Assembly (NCBI RefSeq): GCF_943736985.1 | Contig: NZ_CALSFS010000002.1 | Coordinates: forward strand, 1-64,000 | Origin: Clostridium sp. Marseille-Q2269 | GTDB lineage: Bacteria; Bacillota; Clostridia; Clostridiales; Clostridiaceae | DNA length: 64,000 bases | Reading direction: 5' to 3' | In this document: positions 44,411 to 53,753 of the stretch, piece after piece | Numbering within the stretch: the first letter of the stretch is position 1 | Layout of the letters: each line of letters begins with the position of its first letter | The notes under the pieces: model-generated | The model's input: only the letters and a program-made list of their open reading frames with translations | Database searches by the model: none | Told to the model about the DNA's origin: nothing | Program-made: the position numbers and the translations under genes

Positions 44411-45652
44411 ATGAAAATATTAATAATTGGCTCAGGGGGAAGAGAGCATGCTATAGCATGGAAAATTGGTAAGAATCCTTTAGTGGAAAAAATATTTTGT
44501 GCTCCTGGGAATGGTTGCACTGAGCTAGAGTATAAGTGTGAAAATGTTAATATCTCTGATACTGAAGAACTGTTAACATTTGCTTTAAAAAATAACATAG
44601 ATTTAACTATTGTAGGACCAGAGATTCCTTTAATGGAAGGAATAGTAGATTTATTTAAAGAAAATGGACTTAACATATTTGGACCAGATAAAAAAACAGC
44701 TTTATTAGAAGGAAGCAAGGCATTTGCAAAAGATTTTATGAAAAAATATAATATAAAAACTGCATCTTATGAAGTGTTTCAAGAAGAAAAAGAAGCTTTA
44801 AATTACTTAGAAAGCGTTGAGCATCCAGTTGTAATAAAAGCAGATGGATTAGCAGCAGGAAAAGGTGTTGTTATAAGTAAATCTTTTGAAGAAAGCAAGA
44901 AGACCTTAGAAGAATTTATGATTAAAGACAAATTTAAAGGAGCAGGTAAAAAAGTTGTTATAGAGGATTTTTTAGAGGGGCCAGAAGCTTCAATATTATC
45001 TATAACAGATGGAGAAACTATAATACCTTTTATATCTTCAAAGGATCATAAGCAAATATATGATGGAGGACTAGGCCCTAATACGGGTGGCATGGGAGTT
45101 GTTGCTCCAAATTCTTATTGTACAAAAGAGGTATTAAAAGATTTTAATGAAAATATATTACAACCAACATTAAGGGGATTAGAGAAAGAGCAACTGAAAT
45201 TTTCAGGTATAATTTTTTTTGGAATAATGCTAACTAAAAAAGGACCATATCTTTTAGAATATAATTTAAGAATGGGAGATCCAGAAACAGAAGCTGTTCT
45301 TCCTTTAATGGAAAGTGATTTATTGGATTTAATAATGAAAGCAATGAATAAAGAATTAAAATCTACAAATATAGTATGGAAAAAAGCATATTCTACTTGT
45401 GTTGTAGCAGTATCTAAAGGATATCCTGAAAATTATGAAAAAGGATTTTTAATAAAAGGAATAGAAAATCTAGAAGGTGTATTTGGAGCAGGCGTTAAAT
45501 TAGAACATAACCACATAGTAACTAATGGGGGAAGAGTATTGTGTACTCAAGCCATAGGAAAAACTTTAGATGAAAGTATAAATAAGGCGTATGAAAATAT
45601 GGAAAAGATCGATTTTGAAGGTATATATTACAGAAAAGATATAGGTAAATAA
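44411..45652 (+). CDS. purD: GAR synthetase PurD
   Basis: ATP-grasp ligase joining phosphoribosylamine and glycine. The 413-residue product has IIGSGGREHAIAWK, KADGLAAGKGVVI, DGGLGPNTGGMGVVAP and EYNLRMGDPETEAVLPL. Last gene of the pur operon. No purL, purQ, purS, purB or purK lies in this cluster, so those steps must be encoded elsewhere. Confidence 0.96.
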   Translation: MKILIIGSGGREHAIAWKIGKNPLVEKIFCAPGNGCTELEYKCENVNISDTEELLTFALKNNIDLTIVGPEIPLMEGIVDLFKENGLNIFGPDKKTALLEGSKAFAKDFMKKYNIKTASYEVFQEEKEALNYLESVEHPVVIKADGLAAGKGVVISKSFEESKKTLEEFMIKDKFKGAGKKVVIEDFLEGPEASILSITDGETIIPFISSKDHKQIYDGGLGPNTGGMGVVAPNSYCTKEVLKDFNENILQPTLRGLEKEQLKFSGIIFFGIMLTKKGPYLLEYNLRMGDPETEAVLPLMESDLLDLIMKAMNKELKSTNIVWKKAYSTCVVAVSKGYPENYEKGFLIKGIENLEGVFGAGVKLEHNHIVTNGGRVLCTQAIGKTLDESINKAYENMEKIDFEGIYYRKDIGK

Positions 45653-45657
45653 TAAAG

Positions 45658-45698
45658 AGCAGATACATATAAAGGAGTTTTGTTTATATGTATCTGCT
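45658..45698 (+). terminator. Hairpin after purD
   Basis: AGCAGATACATATAAA pairs with TTTATATGTATCTGCT. There is no T tract immediately after, so it may be an mRNA 3'-end stem rather than a classical terminator. Confidence 0.55.
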
Positions 45699-45950
45699 GC
45701 TGTTAGCTTTAAAAAAATTAAGTTTAACTAGTAAATAACTTATACCATGTTCATATCTTATTTCATTTGAAGAACTTAAATTAATATTGTTAAAAGCCTT
45801 CAATAAAGAATATTAGAAATTATAATCTGAAAACACTAGATAAAATAATTGAATTCAATTTACAAAAATACAATTAATTTCAAATTATCTATAATGCTAT
45901 TTATGGTATAATATTATTAAGATATTTTATTTATAAGGAGTGAAGATATT

Positions 45951-46355
45951 TTGCCCAAATGTGAGGTATGTGGCAGAGAAGGAGCTGAAATACATCATAT
46001 AATTCATAAATGTGAAGGCGGAATGGATTTAGAAATAAATTATAAATATTTATGTGGAAGACATCATAGAGGAAAACACAGTCCTCATAAAGATCATAAT
46101 ATAGATGTAAGTTATAAACTAGAATTACAAAATACATTGGAAAAGTTATTTATAAAAGAATATTATTCTTTCAATAGTATTCAGCATATATTAAATATAA
46201 ATAAAAACAAATGCAAAAAAATAGTACAAGATTTGAAATTATATAAAGAAGGTTATAAATCTAAAGATATAATATATAAACTTATGGGAAAAAAACATTA
46301 TAATGAGTACAATTTATTTCATTGCCAAGAATTTATAGCATTAGGTGTAATATAA
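45951..46355 (+). CDS. Small HNH-motif protein
   Basis: A 134-residue protein whose first 45 residues form a zinc-HNH module: CEVCG, then EIHHIIHKCEGG, then CGRHHRGKHSPH. The remaining part looks helical, with two possible DNA-binding helix pairs (FNSIQHILNINKNKCKKIVQDLK and GYKSKDIIYKLMG). It could be a nicking or homing-type nuclease or a DNA-binding protein; no partner gene adjoins. The TTG start follows AAGGAG by 10 bases. It ends exactly where the inverted repeat copy R begins. Confidence 0.75.
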   Translation: MPKCEVCGREGAEIHHIIHKCEGGMDLEINYKYLCGRHHRGKHSPHKDHNIDVSYKLELQNTLEKLFIKEYYSFNSIQHILNINKNKCKKIVQDLKLYKEGYKSKDIIYKLMGKKHYNEYNLFHCQEFIALGVI

Positions 46356-46381
46356 GAAAATTGCGACGTAAAAGGTTACTA

Positions 46382-46597
46382 CCTTAGATTAAAAAAGGGA
46401 TATGTGGCTTGAAAGGCAATTCACTTCAATAAGAGATTCTAATTTGTTTTTCCTTAAAATATATAATTTCAAATTATAACTCGCTGAACGCTCAAACAAT
46501 AATTTGGAATATACATATATTTTGGGAAAACAAATGAGAATCTCTAATTTTGTTCAAATGCCTTTTACACCACATATCCCAATTTTTTAATCTAAGG
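46382..46597. repeat. 216-bp near-palindrome in copy R
   Basis: Counterpart of 545-759. Ends read CCTTAGATTAAAAAA on both strands, arms about 95 bp. Differences from copy L occur in both arms while the overall pairing is kept. Confidence 0.85.
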
Positions 46598-46923
46598 AAA
46601 GATAGTATAACTATTTAAACGTAATTTTCTGTGGAATAGGAAGTGCAAAAGGAGGATTTTACTCCTCTTTGTTACGTAAAATCTGCAATTATTTTTTCAT
46701 TAAAAGAAAGGGCTTTAAAAAAATTTTCGTTAGAAAATTCATGCGTAGCATGCGGAGTAAGTATATCATTCATAAAATTTACATATGTTAATTTTTATAC
46801 TAAATATTTATGCATTAGCAATAAAAATTCGTATGATCAATTTCCTGGCTACGCCAATTGTTTTATATTTAAATTTAAAATATTTATATGAAACTGAAAA
46901 TTTATATAACAGTCTTTAAATGG

Positions 46924-47145
46924 ATTAAAACAAGGAATACTTTTAGGAAAAATAGATATCTAGAAAAATAATTAGAATACTTTATTTGTAAACTAAGATT
47001 TAAGCGTAAAGTAAACAGGACGTTTACTTAGGACTAGTTGCCACAGGACGTGGCATTAGACCGTTAGCTTAAATCTTAGGATACAAATATTAGTATTCTT
47101 TATTTTTATAGCCATCTATTGACTAAAAATATTCCCTGTTTTAAT
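46924..47145. repeat. Second large hairpin of copy R with two AGGAC-loop stems at its tip
   Basis: 46924-47002 is an imperfect inverted repeat of 47067-47145 (arms about 79 bp, starting ATTAAAACA). Between them lie two short perfect stems: AAGTAAAC-AGGAC-GTTTACTT near 47009-47029 and TGCCAC-AGGAC-GTGGCA near 47039-47055. The stems differ but the five-base loops are identical. Copy L begins inside the first of these stems at the window edge. Confidence 0.8.
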
Positions 47146-47214
47146 TTTTATGCTTTAAAAGGTGTTAAGTCGTAATTTTATTATGTTGTACAACATATGA
47201 TTTAGTAGTTTTAC

Positions 47215-48108
47215 TTATAATTTTTTAAAATAATAAAGCTTACCATCTTCTATGGAATAATTAATAAGATTCTTATCAAAAAGATAAGTTATAAATGCAC
47301 TTAATGCTCCTAAATATAAGTGATATTGGTTAAAGCTTAATTTTAATTCTTCTAGTATTACTAGATTTTCTAATATATCCTCTTTGGTTAAAGGTTCATC
47401 TAAGAGATCTAAAATTATATTTATATTATTTTTTATATTCTCTTTATTTTTATTTACTAGATTGAGAATTTCATTTTTTTCTAATACTTTATTACAATGA
47501 CTTATAACGAAATAATCAGCTTCTATATTTTTTATTATATCTAAGGTTTCTATAGATTCTTTTAAATCATAATAATATGGAAATGAGTATTTTTCTATTG
47601 TTTCATCACTAAAAATACTATCACCTAAAAAGCATACTTTTTCAGGGGTTATAAGTCCTATTTGTTCTGGAGAATGCCCTTTAAGACTTATAATTTCAAA
47701 TTTTTCATCATTAATTTTATTTATACCATAATCTAATATGTAATCAACATCTATATTTTTGTGGCTTTTATGTAAAAGCTTTATTGGTGATGCTGAAAAT
47801 AGCATAGCAACATTTAAATTTTGATTTTCCATAAACAATTTTTCTTTAAAAGACGTATAAGTTATGCATCCAGGATAGTTTTCTTTAAATAAAATATTTC
47901 CTCCACAATGGTCTAGATGATTGTGTGTATTTACTATATATTTTGGATGAAGACCATTTTTAAGTAAAACTTCCTCTATTTTTTTTCCATCATATTTATT
48001 TTTACCTGTATCAATTAATAAACAATTTTTATTTTTAAAAGTATACACTCCAATATTGGTAGGAAAGTCTATGTAGTAAGAGTTTCCTTTAATTTTAGTA
48101 AGTTTCAT
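47215..48108 (-). CDS. Metallo-beta-lactamase-fold hydrolase
   Basis: A 297-residue MBL-fold enzyme. The metal motif is NTHNHLDHCGG (HxHxDH) near residue 61, followed by LKGHSPEQIG (third His) near 143, VCFLGDSIFSD with the bridging Asp near 159, and FVISHCNK near 201. The C-terminal ~80 residues look like a winged-helix or helical tail, as in LACTB2-like and RNase Z-like relatives. Substrate unknown; hydrolysis of a thioester, lactone or phosphodiester is possible. GGAAGTG precedes the ATG on the minus strand. Confidence 0.85.
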   Translation of the reverse strand: MKLTKIKGNSYYIDFPTNIGVYTFKNKNCLLIDTGKNKYDGKKIEEVLLKNGLHPKYIVNTHNHLDHCGGNILFKENYPGCITYTSFKEKLFMENQNLNVAMLFSASPIKLLHKSHKNIDVDYILDYGINKINDEKFEIISLKGHSPEQIGLITPEKVCFLGDSIFSDETIEKYSFPYYYDLKESIETLDIIKNIEADYFVISHCNKVLEKNEILNLVNKNKENIKNNINIILDLLDEPLTKEDILENLVILEELKLSFNQYHLYLGALSAFITYLFDKNLINYSIEDGKLYYFKKL

Positions 48109-48249
48109 AAGATCACTTCCTTGGTAAAATAATTGTTATTAAATAATTAATTAGTAATATATATATTATTAGATATATTTTAGATTAACACAATTTTAAA
48201 AAATTGTTTATTAATATGTTCATTTTAAATCTAAAATATAAGCCTTTCA

Positions 48250-48420
48250 AAATAATAATAACATAATCTATTGCGATAGTTAAAGTAGCTCTAGGAATCA
48301 TATTTTGCTAAGTTAAACTTTGAGTGAATATTACTGTCAGTTGATTTAGCTTTGGGTTAATGTGCAAAATATTATTATGTAAGCTCAATTTAACTAGCAC
48401 AACAAGATAACATAATAAAT
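48250..48420. repeat. 171-bp imperfect palindrome of two dispersed-repeat units
   Basis: 48250-48334 (reverse) and 48336-48420 (forward) are diverged copies of the unit at 12409-12488, head to head around CTGTCAG. The reverse unit carries GTTTAACTTAGCAAAATATG as in the 12409 copy. It lies in the 520-bp gene-free stretch upstream of pepD; the remainder there is featureless. Confidence 0.75.
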
Positions 48421-48629
48421 TTGTATAAGTAACCTTATAAATGAAAAAACAACAATAATAGTAGAACTATTTATAAAATAGTGAAAAACAGACAATATTA
48501 GGTTAAATAAGTTGTAATTTAACTATATATTTAGTAGAATGAGGTTAGTGGCGTATTAACATTAAATAGATATAGATTTCACCAACAAGGTAATTTTCAA
48601 ATTTAATTTTAAAAGGAGGATATATTATT

Positions 48630-50066
48630 ATGTTGGAAAATTTACAACCAAAATCAGTATTTCATTTTTTTGAGGAATTAACTAAAATACCACATGGTTC
48701 AGGGGACGAAAAAAGAATAAGTGACTATTTAGTTAATTTTGCAAAGGAAAGAAATTTAGAAGTTATTCAAGATGAAGTTTTAAATGTAATAATAAGAAAA
48801 CCAGCTACAAAAGGCTATGAGAATGCTCCTACTGTAATTATTCAAGGACATATGGATATGGTTTGCGAAAAAATTAAGGAAAGTGATCATGATTTTGAAA
48901 AAGATCCTTTAAAGTTAAGAATAGAAGGAGATCATCTATATGCTACAGGAACAACATTAGGTGGAGATGATGGTATTGCTGTTGCTTATGGACTAGCTGT
49001 ATTAGATTCAAAGGATATAGAACACCCTAGTATAGAACTTCTTGCAACAACTTCAGAAGAGACAGGCATGAATGGTGCTATGGGGTTAGATACATCTAAA
49101 TTAAAAGGCAAAATTTTATTAAATATTGATTCAGAAGAAGAAGGAATATTTTTAGCTAGTTGCTCTGGGGGAGTGAATCCTATAGTTTCTATACCTACAG
49201 AATACGAAAAAGTTACAGGAAAGTGTATAGATATAGAAATAAAAGGCTTAAATGGTGGACATTCAGGTATGGAAATCATTAAACAAAGAGCTAATGCTAA
49301 TAAGTTAATGGGTAGAGTATTATATGAATTAAAGAAAAAAATAGATTTTAACATTGTTTCAATAAATGGTGGTTCAAAACATAATGCTATTGCACTACAT
49401 GCTAATGCAGTATTATCAATAGATGAAAATAAATTAGATGAAGTTAAAGAACTCTTCAATAAACTACAAGAAGACTTCCAAAATGAATTTAGAGTAGAGG
49501 ATCCAAATATACAAGTTGTAGTTGAAAATATAGAAAACAAAGAAAAACAATTTACTAAAAAAGTAACAGATAGCATAATAAGTTTCTTAACATTGGTTCC
49601 TTATGGAGTACAAACTATGAGTAAGGATATAGATGGTCTAGTTGAAAGTAGTTTAAACATTGGTGTAGTTGAAAACAAGGAAGATGAAATTAAAATTACA
49701 ATATCTGTTAGAAGTTCAGTAAGTAGCTTACAATTAGAAATTGTAGATAGAATAGAAGCTTTATGTTCATTAATAAATGCAAAATGTACTAAGGAAGACA
49801 AATATCCAGCATGGCAGTTTGATCCAGAATCTAAAATAAAAGATTTATGTGTTGATATATATACTAAATTATATGAAAAACCAGAAGTATCAGCAATACA
49901 TGCAGGATTAGAGTGTGGACTATTTAAAGGTACAATGAAAGATACTGATATGATAAGCTTTGGACCAAATTTATATGATGTTCATACACCAAATGAACAC
50001 TTAAGCATATCTTCAGTAGAAAGAATATGGAAATTCTTAGTAGAGTTATTAAAAAACATAAAATAA
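48630..50066 (+). CDS. pepD: Aminoacyl-histidine dipeptidase PepD (M20 family)
   Basis: Cytosolic zinc dipeptidase (Xaa-His and broad dipeptides). The 478-residue product has QGHMDMVCEK (metal His and catalytic Asp), GTTLGGDDGIAVAYG (bridging Asp), ATTSEETGMNGAMGLD (catalytic Glu), HSGMEI and HAGLECGLFKG near the C-terminus. AGGAGG precedes the ATG. Monocistronic, followed by the riboflavin riboswitch region. Confidence 0.93.
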   Translation: MLENLQPKSVFHFFEELTKIPHGSGDEKRISDYLVNFAKERNLEVIQDEVLNVIIRKPATKGYENAPTVIIQGHMDMVCEKIKESDHDFEKDPLKLRIEGDHLYATGTTLGGDDGIAVAYGLAVLDSKDIEHPSIELLATTSEETGMNGAMGLDTSKLKGKILLNIDSEEEGIFLASCSGGVNPIVSIPTEYEKVTGKCIDIEIKGLNGGHSGMEIIKQRANANKLMGRVLYELKKKIDFNIVSINGGSKHNAIALHANAVLSIDENKLDEVKELFNKLQEDFQNEFRVEDPNIQVVVENIENKEKQFTKKVTDSIISFLTLVPYGVQTMSKDIDGLVESSLNIGVVENKEDEIKITISVRSSVSSLQLEIVDRIEALCSLINAKCTKEDKYPAWQFDPESKIKDLCVDIYTKLYEKPEVSAIHAGLECGLFKGTMKDTDMISFGPNLYDVHTPNEHLSISSVERIWKFLVELLKNIK

Positions 50067-50130
50067 AAATTAATTGTTGACATAGATAAGTAAAAAGAGT
50101 ATATTAAAATTGTAAAATTTAATAACATAA

Positions 50131-50243
50131 ATCCTTCAGGGCGGGGCGTAATTCCCCACCGGCGGTAAAGTCCGCGAGCTACTTGTAGCATGATTCGGTG
50201 AAACTCCGAAACCGACAGTTAAAGTCTGGATGAAAGATAGGAT
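50131..50243 (+). promoter_or_regulatory. FMN riboswitch (RFN element)
   Basis: All RFN core blocks are present: ATCCTTCAGGGCGGGG, AATTCCCCACCGGCGGTAAAG, CCGCGAGC, GATTCGGTGAAACTCCG, ACCGACAGTTAAAGTC and GGATGAAAGATAGGAT, the ends forming the closing stem. It heads the riboflavin synthesis operon. Confidence 0.97.
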
Positions 50244-50284
50244 TATAAATAATAATTTTTATGTTATTATTTTGTTTCGCATAT

Positions 50285-50316
50285 AAATCTCTGGAGGAAA
50301 CTCTAGAGATTTTTTA
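50285..50316 (+). terminator. Terminator of the FMN riboswitch
   Basis: AAATCTCTGGAG pairs with CTCTAGAGATTT across four bases followed by a T tract. FMN binding should favour it. Confidence 0.88.
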
Positions 50317-50492
50317 TTTTATAAAAAATTGTATAAACACTATATCTTACAAAATTTTACTAATTTAAAAATGGTATACCAAATCAAATTTCAATATTAA
50401 AATAGATAAATTTATACTAGTATAATATAAACAATTTAATTAATTGCACAATTTAATATGAGTTATTAGTTGTATAAGGTGGTGTGTTTAAA

Positions 50493-51593
50493 ATGGATGA
50501 TCATAATTTTTATATGGAAAAAGCCTTAGACTTAGCTAAAAAAGGTGATGGGAAAGTTAATCCTAATCCTAAAGTTGGGACCATAATTGTTAAAGATAAT
50601 AAAATAATTGGCAAAGGTTATCACAAATATTTTGGAGGACCTCATGCAGAAGTTTATGCACTTAAAGAAGCAGGAGCAAAAGCTAAAGGGGCTACTTTGT
50701 ATGTTACATTAGAACCGTGTTCTCATTATGGTAAAACACCCCCATGTGCAGAGGCCATAGTAAAGGCAGGTATAACTAAGGTTCTAATAGCTATGGAAGA
50801 TCCTAACCCTTTAGTTAGAGGAAAAGGAATAGATATTTTAAAGGAAAATAATATAGAAGTTATAACAGGAATCATGGAAAAAGACAGTAAAAAACTAAAT
50901 GAAGTATTTATTAAATATATAACAAAAACAGAACCTTTTGTGGTTTTAAAAACAGCCTCTACATTAGATGGTAAAATTGCTACAAAAACAGGAGAGTCTA
51001 AATGGATAACAGGAGTAGAAGCAAGATATAAAGTACATGACATAAGAAATGATTTATCTGGAATAATGGTTGGAATAGGGACAATTCTAAAAGATAATCC
51101 CATGCTAACAACTAGAATAGATGGTGGAAAAGATCCTAAGGCAATAATAATAGATTCTAAGCTTAGAATTCCATTAGAAGCTAAAATAATAAAAACCATT
51201 AATGGTAGAAATATCTATATAGCAACTACAAAAAGTCATAATAATTTATGTAAAAAAAATGAGCTAAAAAAATTAGGAGTTAAAATTTTAGAGCTTGAAG
51301 AAAATGAAGAAGGTAAAGTTCCGTTAAAAAAACTAATGAAACTTTTAGGAAAAGAAGAAATAGACAGTATTTTGTTAGAGGGAGGAAGCACTTTAAATTT
51401 TTCTGCATTAAAGGAAGACATAGTGGATAAAGTAATGTGTTTTATTGCTCCAAAGATAATAGGAGGAGAGGATTCAAAATCTATGATAGGTGGAACTGGA
51501 GTGGAAGATTTAAAAGATTCATTTAATTTAAATAACTTGAAAATTGAAAAAATAGGACGGGATATACTTATTGAAGGTTATTTACATGAGTAA
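50493..51593 (+). CDS. ribD: Riboflavin biosynthesis deaminase/reductase RibD
   Basis: Bifunctional enzyme for the second and third steps of riboflavin synthesis from GTP. The N-terminal deaminase domain (about 1-145) has the zinc motif HAEVYAL and PCSHYGKTPPC. The C-terminal NADPH reductase domain (about 147-366) has KTASTLDGKIAT and LLEGGSTLNFSAL. ATG 50493 lies 10 bases after AAGGTGG; a GTG at 50484 is less likely. First gene of the rib operon. Confidence 0.95.
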   Translation: MDDHNFYMEKALDLAKKGDGKVNPNPKVGTIIVKDNKIIGKGYHKYFGGPHAEVYALKEAGAKAKGATLYVTLEPCSHYGKTPPCAEAIVKAGITKVLIAMEDPNPLVRGKGIDILKENNIEVITGIMEKDSKKLNEVFIKYITKTEPFVVLKTASTLDGKIATKTGESKWITGVEARYKVHDIRNDLSGIMVGIGTILKDNPMLTTRIDGGKDPKAIIIDSKLRIPLEAKIIKTINGRNIYIATTKSHNNLCKKNELKKLGVKILELEENEEGKVPLKKLMKLLGKEEIDSILLEGGSTLNFSALKEDIVDKVMCFIAPKIIGGEDSKSMIGGTGVEDLKDSFNLNNLKIEKIGRDILIEGYLHE

Positions 51594-51608
51594 AAAGAAG
51601 GTGTTAGA

Positions 51609-52259
51609 TTGTTTACTGGTATAGTAGAAGAAATTGGGAAAGTATTAAAAATAGAACAAGGACAGGATTTTCTGCATATAACCATAGAGGGAAGTAAGGT
51701 TGTAACTGACCTAAATTTAGGGGATAGTATAGCTGTAAATGGTGTATGCCTTACGGTAACTAATTTTAATAATAATAACTTTACTGCAGATGTTATGCCA
51801 GAAACTTTAAAGAAAAGCAGTTTAGGTACTTTAGTAAAAAATAGTTTAGTAAATTTAGAGACAGCGTTAACTTTAAACAAGCCCTTAGGGGGACATATAG
51901 TTTATGGACATATAGATGGCATAGGAGAAATAATAAGTATTAAAAAAGAAGGTATTGCTAATTTATTAGAAATAAAGACAAAAGAAAGCTTATTAACATA
52001 TATGGTGCCTAAAGGCTCTATAGCATTAGATGGAGTAAGTTTAACTTTAGTAGATATAAAAGAAAAAAGTTTTACAGTATCATTAATACCTCATACTAAA
52101 AAAGAAACTATATTAATGGACAAAAAGATAGGTAGCATATTAAACATAGAATGTGATGCTTTAGGCAAATATGTATATAAATTTATTCATTCAAAAAAAG
52201 AAGAAACTCACAACAACAATATAAGTTTAGATTTGCTAACTAGAACAGGATTTTTGTAA
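51609..52259 (+). CDS. ribE: Riboflavin synthase alpha chain RibE
   Basis: Dismutates two lumazines to riboflavin. The 216-residue product shows two lumazine-binding repeats: MFTGIVEEIG...GDSIAVNGVCLTV and HIVYGHIDGIGEI...GSIALDGVSLTLV. The TTG start follows AAGAAGGTG by 5 bases. It starts 15 bp after ribD. Confidence 0.95.
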   Translation: MFTGIVEEIGKVLKIEQGQDFLHITIEGSKVVTDLNLGDSIAVNGVCLTVTNFNNNNFTADVMPETLKKSSLGTLVKNSLVNLETALTLNKPLGGHIVYGHIDGIGEIISIKKEGIANLLEIKTKESLLTYMVPKGSIALDGVSLTLVDIKEKSFTVSLIPHTKKETILMDKKIGSILNIECDALGKYVYKFIHSKKEETHNNNISLDLLTRTGFL

Positions 52260-52428
52260 TATAAGCTATTTAGTAATAAATAATTTAAAATTAATAAACT
52301 TTAAATGAAATATTTATGAAATGTGATAATCATTATAAAGTTAAAGCGAGCAGTAGATATATAAATACAATTACCATCTTGTGTAAGAAGAATATAAAAA
52401 TTCAATAATACGTTTAGGGGGAATTCAA

Positions 52429-53634
52429 ATGAATTATAAATTTAATAGTATAGAGGAAGCTATAGAAGATGTGAAAAAAGGAAGAATTATTGTGGTTGTG
52501 GATGATGAAGATAGAGAGAATGAAGGAGATCTTTTAATGGCAGCAGAAAAGGTTACTTCAGAGGCTATAAATTTTATGGCCAAAGAGGGAAGAGGGCTCA
52601 TCTGTACTCCAGTAAAAAAATCTAAACTAGAAGAGCTAGAAATATATCAAATGGTAAATAAAAATAAAGATAATTTTGGAACTGCTTTTACAGTATCAGT
52701 AGATGCTGTAGGAACATCTACAGGTATATCTGCTTTTGATAGAGCCTTTACTGTATCAAAAATAATTGATTTAGATTCAAAAAAAGAAGATTTTTTAAAG
52801 CCAGGGCATGTTTTCCCATTGGCAGCTAAAGATGGAGGGGTTTTAGTTAGGGCAGGTCATACAGAAGCTGCAGTAGATATGGCAAGATTGGCAGGTTTTT
52901 GTGAAGCAGGAGTCATATGTGAAATAATGAATGAAGATGGAACTATGGCAAGAGTTCCACAGCTTATGGAATTTGTAAAGAAACATAATTTAAAGATAAT
53001 AACTATAGCAGATTTAATTAAATATAGAAGTAAACAGGAGAAATTAATTAAAGCTCTAAAACCAGTGAAGTTTCCATCTAAATATGGGGATTTTATAGTT
53101 ATAGGTTACGAAAATTTAATAACCGGAGAAGAACATGTAGCTTTGGTAAAAGGAGATGTAAAAGGAGAAGAACCAGTACTTGTTAGGGTTCATTCAGAAT
53201 GTTTAACAGGAGATGTTTTTGGTTCTTTAAGGTGCGATTGTGGAGAGCAAATAGCTAAAGCTCTTACTAAAATAGAAGAAGAAGGAAAAGGAGTTTTAGT
53301 GTATATGAGGCAAGAAGGTAGAGGAATTGGTTTATTAAATAAATTAAAAGCTTATGCTCTTCAAGATGAAGGGATGGATACTATAGAAGCAAATTTAGCA
53401 CTAGGATTTCCAGAAGATCTAAGAGATTATGGTATAGGAGCACAAATATTAAAAGATTTAGGTGTGAAAAATATAAAGCTAATGACTAATAATCCTAAAA
53501 AAATATCAGGTCTTTCAGGCTATGACATAGAAATAGTAGATAGAGTTCCTATAGATATGGGATGCCAAAAAGATAATCATAGATATTTAAAAACTAAAAA
53601 AGAAAAGATGGGACATTTAATTGATGTAGTATAG
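52429..53634 (+). CDS. ribBA: RibBA: DHBP synthase/GTP cyclohydrolase II
   Basis: Supplies both precursors of riboflavin. The N-terminal half (about 1-200) is 3,4-dihydroxy-2-butanone-4-phosphate synthase: [27 protein letters not shown]. The C-terminal half is GTP cyclohydrolase [22 protein letters not shown] with the three zinc cysteines, [13 protein letters not shown] and LTNNPKK-like MTNNPKK. GGGGG precedes the ATG. The 169-bp gap after ribE has no clear terminator. Confidence 0.96.
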   Translation: MNYKFNSIEEAIEDVKKGRIIVVVDDEDRENEGDLLMAAEKVTSEAINFMAKEGRGLICTPVKKSKLEELEIYQMVNKNKDNFGTAFTVSVDAVGTSTGISAFDRAFTVSKIIDLDSKKEDFLKPGHVFPLAAKDGGVLVRAGHTEAAVDMARLAGFCEAGVICEIMNEDGTMARVPQLMEFVKKHNLKIITIADLIKYRSKQEKLIKALKPVKFPSKYGDFIVIGYENLITGEEHVALVKGDVKGEEPVLVRVHSECLTGDVFGSLRCDCGEQIAKALTKIEEEGKGVLVYMRQEGRGIGLLNKLKAYALQDEGMDTIEANLALGFPEDLRDYGIGAQILKDLGVKNIKLMTNNPKKISGLSGYDIEIVDRVPIDMGCQKDNHRYLKTKKEKMGHLIDVV

Positions 53635-53753
53635 ATATAATAATTTAATTATATGACTTGAATTAAATTTGAAAAGTAATATTTATATAAATAAAGTTTT
53701 ATTTATTAGGTAAATATCTCATTAAACTTAATAAAAATTAGGGGGAAATAAAA

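Larger units (their letters stand above)
46356..47145 (-). repeat. Large multi-hairpin repeat element, copy R (inverted)
   Basis: Positions 46356-47020 are the reverse complement of 1-788 minus the 163-bp insert. This copy continues past the homology visible in L (limited by the window edge) and shows a further hairpin to 47145. It has extra sequence at about 46785-46830 (an ATAAAAATT-type hairpin) not in copy L. Short ORFs inside it are not conserved between the copies, so I read it as non-coding. Confidence 0.8.

Noticed and set aside
46643-46891. 82-residue ORF inside repeat copy R
   Set aside because: The frame is not preserved in copy L, it lies across hairpins and resembles no protein, so it is a chance ORF.
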